64,000 nucleotides of DNA from JBBROS01 sp038229135 (GTDB lineage: Bacteria > Pseudomonadota > Alphaproteobacteria > Acetobacterales > Acetobacteraceae): the NCBI GenBank assembly GCA_038229135.1, contig JBBROS010000017.1, positions 1 to 64,000 on the forward strand, written 5' to 3'. This document shows, piece by piece, positions 50,229-57,379 of this stretch. The translations under genes were made by a program, and so were the position numbers. The notes below the pieces were generated by a model. It was not told the origin of the DNA. It saw only the letters and a program-made list of their open reading frames with translations, and did not search any database. Numbering within the stretch: the first letter of the stretch is position 1; every line of letters begins with the position of its first letter.

Positions 50229-50534
50229 TCAATGCCCCGGGTTGCTCGTCGCCAACGCCGCCTTCTGCGCCGGGGTGGCCTCTTTCTGATGCAGGGCCTG
50301 CCACTGCTTGTAGGGCATGCCGTAGACGATCTCGCGGGCCTCGGGGTCCGTCAGGGGCACGGCGCGGGCTTCGGCTTCCTCGCGATACCAGCGGCTGAGG
50401 CAGTTGCGGCAGAAGCCGGCGAGGGTCATCAGGTCGATGTTCTGCACATCCGTGCGGGTGCGGAGGTGGTCGACGAGGCGGCGGTAGGCGGCGGCCTCGA
50501 GTTCGGTGCGGGTGGCCTGGTCGAGTTCGGGCAT
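50229..50534 (-). CDS. DUF1244 domain protein
   Basis: A 101-residue protein matching the alphaproteobacterial DUF1244 family: AAYRRLVDHLRTRTDVQNID, LMTLAGFCRNCLSRWYRE and ARAVPLTDPEAREIVYGMPY. The conserved Cys pair (FCRNC) could bind metal. Function unknown. Single minus-strand gene between a hairpin and the divergent glycerate kinase. Confidence 0.9.
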   Translation of the reverse strand: MPELDQATRTELEAAAYRRLVDHLRTRTDVQNIDLMTLAGFCRNCLSRWYREEAEARAVPLTDPEAREIVYGMPYKQWQALHQKEATPAQKAALATSNPGH

Positions 50535-50574
50535 GTGCGTCCTCCTGTAGGCGGAAGCTGGCGGGCGGCGGGCC

Positions 50575-50623
50575 CTGGATCAAGTGGCGCTCGCCGGAGG
50601 GCGGGCTCTGGATCAAGTGGCGC
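50575..50623. repeat. 33-bp spaced direct repeat
   Basis: ctggatcaagtggcgc occurs at 50575-50590 and 50608-50623, each with a gcgggc/gggc leader. It lies between DUF1244 and the glycerate kinase gene. Confidence 0.6.
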
Positions 50624-50657
50624 ATGACCCGCATAGTGGCGACTCGGGGGAGCGTGG

Positions 50658-51890
50658 ATGGACGACCAACAGGCGCGGCAGGCGCTGCGGGCGATGTTCG
50701 ATGCGGCGGTGGCGAGTGCGGATCCGCATCGGGTCCTGGCGGCGCATCTGCCGGCGCGGCCATCGGGGCGTGTGGTGGTGGTGGGCGCCGGCAAGTCGGC
50801 GGCGAGCATGGCGGCGGCGCTCGAGGCGGTGTGGCCCGGCACTGAGGGTGTGGTCGTCACGCGCTATGGGCACGAGGTGCGGACGGCGCGCATCCGGGTG
50901 ATGCTGGCCAGCCATCCGGTGCCGGACGAGGGCAGCGTGGCGGCCGGCGAGGCCATGCTGGCGGCGGTGCGGGGGCTCGGGCCGGAGGATCTGGTGCTGG
51001 CGCTGATGTCGGGCGGGGCTTCGGCGCTGCTGGAGGTGCCGGCGCCTGGGCTGACGCTGGACGATTTGCGGCGCGTGAACCGGGCGTTGCTGGAGAGCGG
51101 GGCGCCGATCGGGGCGATGAACGCGGTGCGCAAGCACCTCTCGGGCATCAAGGGCGGACAGCTCGCGCAGGCGGCGGCCCCGGCGCGGGTGCTGACGCTC
51201 GCTATCAGCGACGTGCCGGGCGACGACCCGGGGACGATCGGGAGCGGGCCGACCGTGGCGGACCCGAGCACCTGGGCGGACGTGCGGGCGATCGCGGCGC
51301 AGTACGGCCTGGTGCTGCCGCTCACGGACGGGCCGGAGACGCCGAAGCATGTGCCGGGCGAGGTGCGGATGATCGCGACGCCCATGATGGCGCTGCACGC
51401 TGCCGCCGAAGTGGCGCGGGCCCATGGCATCCTCCCCTTGATCCTGGGCGACGCCATCGAGGGCAACGCGCAGGAGGTGGGGGTTGCGCTGGCGGGCATC
51501 GCCCGGAGCGCGCGGGCTCACGGCCATCCTGCGCCGGCGCCGTGCGTGCTGCTGAGCGGGGGCGAGACGACGGTGCGCCTGCCGCCGGGGCATGCCGGGC
51601 AGGGGGGGCGCAACACGGAGTGCCTGCTGAGCCTGGCCGGGGCACTGCACGGGGCAGCGGGCACCTGGGCACTGATGGGCGACACGGACGGCATCGACGG
51701 CAACCAGGATGCGGCGGGCGCCGTCGTCTCTCCCGACACGCTGTCGCGCGCGCACGCCGAAGGCATGGACCCGGCCCGGCTGCTCGCCACGCATGAGAGC
51801 TACACGCTGTTCGACCGCCTGGGCGACCTGGTCCGCACCGGGCCCACGCTGACGAACGTCAACGATTTCCGCGCCATCCTGGTCGCGTAA
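50658..51890 (+). CDS. ttuD: Glycerate 2-kinase/hydroxypyruvate reductase family (DUF4147, MOFRL)
   Basis: A 410-residue protein: RVVVVGAGKSAASMAAALEA near residue 38, LMSGGASALLEVPAPGLTLD, IGAMNAVRKHLSGIKGGQLA near residue 155, LAISDVPGDDPGTIGSGPTVAD and the C-terminal MOFRL part GGETTVRLPPGHAGQGGRN. The family phosphorylates D-glycerate to 2-phosphoglycerate (TtuD/GckA). The pyruvate kinase gene begins 15 bases later, matching the ttuD-ttuE style glycerate-to-pyruvate pair. ATG 50658. Confidence 0.9.
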   Translation: MDDQQARQALRAMFDAAVASADPHRVLAAHLPARPSGRVVVVGAGKSAASMAAALEAVWPGTEGVVVTRYGHEVRTARIRVMLASHPVPDEGSVAAGEAMLAAVRGLGPEDLVLALMSGGASALLEVPAPGLTLDDLRRVNRALLESGAPIGAMNAVRKHLSGIKGGQLAQAAAPARVLTLAISDVPGDDPGTIGSGPTVADPSTWADVRAIAAQYGLVLPLTDGPETPKHVPGEVRMIATPMMALHAAAEVARAHGILPLILGDAIEGNAQEVGVALAGIARSARAHGHPAPAPCVLLSGGETTVRLPPGHAGQGGRNTECLLSLAGALHGAAGTWALMGDTDGIDGNQDAAGAVVSPDTLSRAHAEGMDPARLLATHESYTLFDRLGDLVRTGPTLTNVNDFRAILVA

Positions 51891-51905
51891 GAGGATTTTC
51901 CCCCG

Positions 51906-53339
51906 ATGGCTCCACGCATTCGCATCCGCCGGCGCCGGCGCACCAAGATCATCGCCACGCTCGGCCCGGCGAGCAGCTCGGCCGAGGTGCTGGCGCGGCT
52001 GTTCCATGCCGGGGCGGACGTGTTCCGGCTCAACTTCAGCCATGGCACGCATGAGGACCACCTGGCGCGGATCGTGATGATCCGGGCGCTCGAGGAGCAG
52101 GTGGGGCGGCCGATTGGCATCCTGGCGGACGTGCAGGGGCCGAAGCTGCGCGTGGGGCGGTTCCAGGGCGGGCGCGTGGTGCTGCAGACGGGGCAGGGGT
52201 TCCGCCTGGACCTCAGCCCGGTGCCTGGGGATAGCCGCCGCGTGGCGCTGCCGCACCCCGAGATCATCCGCGCGGCCGGCATCGGGACGAGCCTGCTGCT
52301 GGACGACGGCAAGCTGCGCCTGCGCGTGACGCATGTGCGGGACGACCACCTGGAGACGGAGGTGGTGACGGGCGGGCCGCTCAGCGACCGCAAGGGCGTG
52401 AACGTGCCGGACGTGGCGCTGCCCATCCCGGCGCTGACGGAGAAGGACCGGATCGACCTCGATTTCGCGCTGCTGCACGGGGTGGACTACATCGGCCTCA
52501 GCTTCGTGCAGCGGGCGGAGGACGTGGAGGAGGCGAAGGGCATCGCCGCCGGGCGGGCCTGGATCATGACCAAGATGGAGAAGCCTCAGGCGCTGGAGAA
52601 CCTCGACGCGATCCTCGCGGCGAGCGACGCGGTGATGGTGGCGCGCGGGGATCTGGGCGTGGAGCTGCCGCCCGAGGAGGTGCCGCTGGCGCAGAAGCGG
52701 ATCGTGCGGGCCGCGTGGCAGCGGGGCATCCCGGTGGTGGTGGCCACCCAGATGCTGGAGAGCATGATCAGCGCGCCCTCGCCCACCCGCGCGGAGGCGT
52801 CGGACGTGGCGACGGCGGTGTTCGACGGGGCGGATGCGGTGATGCTGAGTGCGGAGACGGCGGCCGGGCAGTATCCGTTCGAGGCGGTGAACATGATGGA
52901 CCGGATCGTGGAGCGGGTGGAGCGGGACCCGGGCTGGCGGGCGGGCATCGACGCCGGGCGGCCGGAGCCGGAGCGGAGCTCGGCGAGCGCCATCTGTGCC
53001 GCAAGCCGCCAGGTGGCGCACACGATCGGGGCGGCGGCGATCGCGGCGTTCACCTTGGGCGGCAGCACGGCGCTGCGTATGGCCCGCGAGCGGCCGGATG
53101 CGCCGGTGCTGGGCCTGACGACGAGCCTCTCCACAGCCCGGCGCCTGGCCGTGGTGTGGGGCGTGCACGCGGTGCAGACGCCGGTGACGCATTCCATGAC
53201 GGAGACGGTGAGCGTCGCGTGCAGCCTGGCGCGGGCGGAAGGGTTCGCCGCACCCGGGCAGGAGGTGGTGGTGGTGGCCGGCATCCCGTTCAACCAGCCG
53301 GGCACGACGAATGCGCTGCGGGTGGAGGCGGTGCGCTGA
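51906..53339 (+). CDS. pyk: Pyruvate kinase
   Basis: A 477-residue enzyme making pyruvate and ATP from phosphoenolpyruvate. RTKIIATLGPASSSAEVLAR at the N terminus, FRLNFSHGTHEDH, the active-site signature IMTKMEKPQALENLDAIL near residue 220, MVARGDLGVELPPEEVPLAQ, VVVATQMLESMISAPSPTRA and a regulatory C-terminal domain. Follows the glycerate kinase by 15 bases, so it is likely used in glycerate/tartrate breakdown. The next gene starts one base after its stop. Confidence 0.95.
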   Translation: MAPRIRIRRRRRTKIIATLGPASSSAEVLARLFHAGADVFRLNFSHGTHEDHLARIVMIRALEEQVGRPIGILADVQGPKLRVGRFQGGRVVLQTGQGFRLDLSPVPGDSRRVALPHPEIIRAAGIGTSLLLDDGKLRLRVTHVRDDHLETEVVTGGPLSDRKGVNVPDVALPIPALTEKDRIDLDFALLHGVDYIGLSFVQRAEDVEEAKGIAAGRAWIMTKMEKPQALENLDAILAASDAVMVARGDLGVELPPEEVPLAQKRIVRAAWQRGIPVVVATQMLESMISAPSPTRAEASDVATAVFDGADAVMLSAETAAGQYPFEAVNMMDRIVERVERDPGWRAGIDAGRPEPERSSASAICAASRQVAHTIGAAAIAAFTLGGSTALRMARERPDAPVLGLTTSLSTARRLAVVWGVHAVQTPVTHSMTETVSVACSLARAEGFAAPGQEVVVVAGIPFNQPGTTNALRVEAVR

Positions 53340-53340
53340 A

Positions 53341-54714
53341 TTGCCAGGCTTGCTGACTGCACCCTGGATCGAGCGGGCGCCGGGAGCGCCCTATTTCCGC
53401 ACGGACCACGGCCAGACATGGACGCCGATCGGGGGCAACGAAAGCATCGCGTGGTTCGAGTTCCGCGGCCTGGTCGGGCGGTGGGACCTGGACCAGGTGC
53501 GCGCGCACCTGCGCTGGCTGGCGGCCAACGGGGTGACGTGCCTGCGGCTGATGATGGAGGACGCCGAGACGGGCGCGTTCTTTCTCGAGCAGCCGGCGGG
53601 CGTGTTCAACCCGGTGGTCGTGCAGATGTGGGACGACCTGTTCGCGCTGATGCGGGAGGCCGGGCTGCGGGCCCTGCTGACGCCGCTCGACACCTTCTTC
53701 CACTTCGTGCGGTGGGACATCCACCCTTACAACCAGGCCAATGGCGGCCCGTGCGAGGCGCCGACCAGCCTGATGTGCTGCCCGGGCGTGCGTGGGCTGA
53801 TCAAGGGTCGGCTCGAGTTCGCGACGAGGCGCTGGGGCGCGGACGGGACGATCTTTGCCTGGGACCTGTGGAACGAGATGCATCCGGTGCAGGGGGAGGA
53901 TCGGCCGGGGATCTTCGAGGACTACATCGGGGATGTCGGGCCTTGGCTGCGGGCGCTCGAGGAGGAGGTGCATGGGCGGGCGCACCTGCAGACGGTGAGC
54001 ATCTTCGGGCCCGAGCTGCGCTGGAAGCCGTGGCTGAACGCCCCGCTGTTCCGCGCGCGGGAGCTCGATTTCTCGAACAGCCATATGTATGAGGAGGGGT
54101 CGATCGACCATCCGCTGGACAGCGTTGCGCCGGCGCTGTCGGTGGTGGGGCTCGTGCGGGAGGCGCTGGCCGAGATCGAGGATGGGCGGCCGTTCTTCGA
54201 CACCGAGCACGGGCCGATCCACACGTTCAAGGACCTGCGGATCACGCTGCCGGAGGCGTTCGACGACGAGTATTTCCGCCACATGCAATGGGCGCACCTG
54301 GCGGCCGGCGGGGCAGGCGGCGGGATGCGCTGGCCGAACCGGCACCCGCACGCACTCACACCCGGCATGCGGGCGGCCCAGGGGGCGCTGGCGCGGTTCC
54401 TGCCGCTGATCGACTGGCAGCGCTTCGACCGAAAGCCCATCGAGGCGGGCTGCGACGATCGGGGGGTCGTTGTGGTCGGCTGTGCGTCGGCGGACCAGGC
54501 CGTGCTGTTCCTGCTGCGGCGGGCGGTGGCCGAGGATGGCCGGGTGGAGCCGGCCTTGCGGCCCGGGCCGGGGCTGGCGTTGCCGGTTTCGGGCCGGGTG
54601 CGCTGGGCGGACGCCATCACGGGGGAGATGGTGAGCGAAGGGCGGGTCGAGGCCGGGCGGGTGGTGGCGCCGCCGTTCGGGGCGGCGCTGCTGGGGGCGG
54701 TCGGGCCCCCCTGA
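53341..54714 (+). CDS. Glycoside hydrolase, cellulase (GH5)-like
   Basis: A 457-residue TIM-barrel enzyme without a signal peptide. Sugar-hydrolase blocks: GVTCLRLMMEDAETGAFF, FAWDLWNEMHPVQG (acid/base Glu near residue 179) and GRPFFDTEHGPIHTFKDL (nucleophile Glu near 289). Substrate (beta-mannan, beta-glucan or other) not known. TTG 53341, one base past the pyk stop and preceded by GGAGG at 53324-53328, is taken as the start; ATG 53311 would overlap pyk. It ends facing the TspO-like gene with a one-base gap. Confidence 0.8.
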   Translation: MPGLLTAPWIERAPGAPYFRTDHGQTWTPIGGNESIAWFEFRGLVGRWDLDQVRAHLRWLAANGVTCLRLMMEDAETGAFFLEQPAGVFNPVVVQMWDDLFALMREAGLRALLTPLDTFFHFVRWDIHPYNQANGGPCEAPTSLMCCPGVRGLIKGRLEFATRRWGADGTIFAWDLWNEMHPVQGEDRPGIFEDYIGDVGPWLRALEEEVHGRAHLQTVSIFGPELRWKPWLNAPLFRARELDFSNSHMYEEGSIDHPLDSVAPALSVVGLVREALAEIEDGRPFFDTEHGPIHTFKDLRITLPEAFDDEYFRHMQWAHLAAGGAGGGMRWPNRHPHALTPGMRAAQGALARFLPLIDWQRFDRKPIEAGCDDRGVVVVGCASADQAVLFLLRRAVAEDGRVEPALRPGPGLALPVSGRVRWADAITGEMVSEGRVEAGRVVAPPFGAALLGAVGPP

Positions 54715-54715
54715 C

Positions 54716-55198
54716 CTACCGCTCGCGCCGCCAGATCTCCTCCTGCAGGGCGCCTGCGAACAGGAGCCAGCCGATCAGGGGCAGCATGGCCTTGGCGGCC
54801 GTGCGGTCCACCTTGGCGGCGCCGACGACGCCCGTGATGGCGCTCGCCGTCATGGCGCCGACCACGGCCAGGGCCTCGCCGTTCTTGTGGCGGCCGAACA
54901 TGGTCCAGGGGTAGATGGCGATGCCGGCAACCGCACCGGTCCAGCCGAGGCGGGCGGTGAGGCGGGCCTTGGTGGCCGGGCCGGTCCAGAGGCGGGAGCC
55001 GGCGTAGGCCAGCAGCGCGTCGAGCGCCATCCAGGCGGCGCCGATGGTGGGGCCCGAGGGGCGCCAGCTCGGCTTCTCGAGGGCTGCATACCAGGCCATG
55101 TTCAACGGCTGGTCGGGCGAGGGGCGGTGGCGCGCACCAAGGATGGCGGCGGTGAGCACGGCGCCGGTGGCGAGCAGGGTGGCATCGGTCTTGCGCAT
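54716..55198 (-). CDS. TspO/MBR-related membrane protein
   Basis: A 160-residue membrane protein with five hydrophobic segments and the TspO motif WYAALEKPSWRPSGPTIGAA near residue 37. TspO (translocator protein) binds tetrapyrroles and regulates photosynthesis or stress responses. The rest (ALDALLAYAGSRLW; GIAIYPWTMFGRHKNG) is divergent. ATG 55198 with a purine-rich GGAGGATCA upstream. Confidence 0.8.
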   Translation of the reverse strand: MRKTDATLLATGAVLTAAILGARHRPSPDQPLNMAWYAALEKPSWRPSGPTIGAAWMALDALLAYAGSRLWTGPATKARLTARLGWTGAVAGIAIYPWTMFGRHKNGEALAVVGAMTASAITGVVGAAKVDRTAAKAMLPLIGWLLFAGALQEEIWRRER

Positions 55199-55245
55199 GG
55201 ATTGATCCTCCTGCGGCTGCAACGCGCCAGGGGCCTGCGGGTGCC

Positions 55246-56175
55246 TTACCAGACGAGCACCTTGCGGCCGGTGCGGTCGGGGGCCAGGCCGGTTGGCTGC
55301 CACTCCTGCACCGGCATGTAGCGGGGGGCGAGGAAGCGGTAGGCGGCATCGACGGCCTTCCACACGCGCTCGTCGTCCGGCGCGCGTGGGCGGTCCCACA
55401 AGCGGAGCAGCGCATCCCAGGCCAGCAGGGAGCCGTAGAGACGATCCCGATGCGGCGCGATGGCGCTGCCGCGGTCCTCGGGGGCGCGGAGCGAGGCGGC
55501 GAGGTCCTCGGTGACCTGGTCGACCTCGTTGAAGCGCGCGACCATGTCGGATGCGGCGGCTTCGGCCAGGCGGAGGACCTGGACGAGGGTTTCTCGCCGG
55601 GCGGCAGCGCTGGCCCCGCCGGTGGCGGGCAACCGCATGAGCGCCCGGACCATGGCGAGCACGCGCACGAGCAGGCGTTCGCGCAGCGCCTCGACGTAGG
55701 CGAGCTCGGCGGCCAGCCGCTCGAGCCGGGCGGCCGCCTCCTCGCCCGTGGCGACCCCGATGGAGGCCGCGACTTGGCGCATGGCGTCGTCGAGCGGCAC
55801 GTCGAGGCCGATCGTGTCGAACGCCCAGGCGAGCAGGCGCCGCTGCAGGCGCTGGGCGGCGATGCGGCGGTGGCGCGGCGCGGGCGTCCAACTCGCCTCG
55901 CCCGTGAGCACCTCGAGCGGCAGGGCGTCGCCGAGGCGCATCGCGGGCAGGATCCGGAGGCTTTGCTCGACCAGATGGAGCATGCGGCCATCGGCGCTGT
56001 CGGGGCGGATGGCGAGCATGGGGCCGAGCACGCGGAGCGGCACCACGATCTCCGCCGGGTCGAGCCGCATGGCGAGTGCAGGCAGGCGATCGCCTTGCGT
56101 GAGGCGGAACACGGCCTCGCCCATGGTGTCGAAGGCCGGGTGTTCGAAGGTTGCGTGGGTGGGTTTCTCGGTCAT
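55246..56175 (-). CDS. Unrecognised helical protein next to fliM
   Basis: A 309-residue protein with no motif I recognise. It appears mostly alpha-helical with long Ala/Arg/Leu stretches: LQRRLLAWAFDTIGLDVPLD, EEAAARLERLAAELAYVEAL, RLLVRVLAMVRALMRL and DMVARFNEVDQVTEDLAASL suggest coiled coils. No signal peptide or membrane segment. Divergent from fliM with 100 bases between, so it might belong to the flagellar/chemotaxis functions, but this is positional only. Confidence 0.7.
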   Translation of the reverse strand: MTEKPTHATFEHPAFDTMGEAVFRLTQGDRLPALAMRLDPAEIVVPLRVLGPMLAIRPDSADGRMLHLVEQSLRILPAMRLGDALPLEVLTGEASWTPAPRHRRIAAQRLQRRLLAWAFDTIGLDVPLDDAMRQVAASIGVATGEEAAARLERLAAELAYVEALRERLLVRVLAMVRALMRLPATGGASAAARRETLVQVLRLAEAAASDMVARFNEVDQVTEDLAASLRAPEDRGSAIAPHRDRLYGSLLAWDALLRLWDRPRAPDDERVWKAVDAAYRFLAPRYMPVQEWQPTGLAPDRTGRKVLVW

Positions 56176-56275
56176 GGAGGCGCGAGTCTGGGCGCGCCGG
56201 GTTAGCGGGGGATTACCAGCGCTGCATTAGGGGGTTGTTGACCTCCGCCCGGCAAGGTCGTGGTCGGAGGCCAGG

Positions 56276-57352
56276 ATGGCAGACCAGGATCTAGACGACG
56301 AGTCCGCATGGGGGCTGGGCCCGGCGGCGGTGCAGCCGACTCGGGTGTTGAGCCAGGCGGAGATCGACAGCCTGCTGGGCGATTCCGGCGGCCCCGCCGA
56401 CCGTGCGCAACAGACGGGCATCGAGCGCATCGTCGAGAGCGGGCTCGTCAGCTACGAGCGGCTGCCGATGCTCGAGGTGGTGTTCGACCGGCTGGTGCGG
56501 AGCCTGACGTCGGCGCTGCGGAACTTCACGAGCGACGCGGTGGAGGTCGAGATCGACAACATCCAGTCGCTCCGGTTCGGCAACTACCTCAACTCGCTGC
56601 CGCTTCCGGCCATGCTGGCGGTGTTCAAGGCCGAGCAGTGGGACAATTACGGGCTGATCGTCGTGGACAGCGCGCTGATCTACTCGATCGTGGACGTGCT
56701 GCTGGGCGGGCGGCAGGGCTCGGCGATCATGCGGATCGAGGGACGGCCGTACACCACCATCGAGCGGACGCTGATCGAGCGGCTGATCCGGGTGGTTCTG
56801 GCGGAGCTGTCGGCGAGCTTCGAGCCGCTGACGCCGGTGACGTTCACGTTCGAGCGGCTGGAGGTGAACCCGCGCTTCGCGACCATCTCGCGCCTGTCCA
56901 ACGCGGCCGTGCTGACCCGGCTTCGGGTGGACATGGACGACAGGGGCGGGCGGCTCGAGCTGTTGCTGCCCTATGCGACGCTGGAGCCGGTGCGGGAGCT
57001 GCTGCTGCAGCAGTTCATGGGCGAGCGGTTCGGGCGGGACCGGATCTGGGAGACGCACCTGGCCGAGGAGCTGTGGGAGACGGAGGTGCGGCTGCAGGCG
57101 GTGCTGGACGAGCAGGTGATGCGCCTGTCGGACGTGATGGGGCTCGAGGTGGGCAGCAGGATCGTGCTGCAGACGGCGCCGGGTGCGGCCGTTCAGCTGC
57201 GCTGCGGGGCGGTGCCGCTTTTCGAGGCGAGGGTGGGACGGCGGCACAACCGGGTCGCGGTGCGGATCGAGGCCGAGCTGCGGCGGACGGCGACGGCGGG
57301 CGCCGCGGCGGCGGCACCCGTGGGGAACGACTTGGTAACCGAGCCCGCGTAG
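56276..57352 (+). CDS. fliM: Flagellar motor switch protein FliM
   Basis: A 358-residue C-ring protein. The N-terminal LSQAEIDSLLG is the CheY-P binding motif (near residue 25). The middle domain shows NYLNSLPLPAMLAVFK and GLIVVDSALIYSIVDVLLGG, and the C-terminal SpoA part includes MGLEVGSRIVLQTAPGAAV. Length is normal. Followed after 27 bases by cheA. No other flagellar genes are in the window. Confidence 0.93.
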   Translation: MADQDLDDESAWGLGPAAVQPTRVLSQAEIDSLLGDSGGPADRAQQTGIERIVESGLVSYERLPMLEVVFDRLVRSLTSALRNFTSDAVEVEIDNIQSLRFGNYLNSLPLPAMLAVFKAEQWDNYGLIVVDSALIYSIVDVLLGGRQGSAIMRIEGRPYTTIERTLIERLIRVVLAELSASFEPLTPVTFTFERLEVNPRFATISRLSNAAVLTRLRVDMDDRGGRLELLLPYATLEPVRELLLQQFMGERFGRDRIWETHLAEELWETEVRLQAVLDEQVMRLSDVMGLEVGSRIVLQTAPGAAVQLRCGAVPLFEARVGRRHNRVAVRIEAELRRTATAGAAAAAPVGNDLVTEPA

Positions 57353-57379
57353 CGTTGCCGCAACCGGAGAGCCAAGCGC

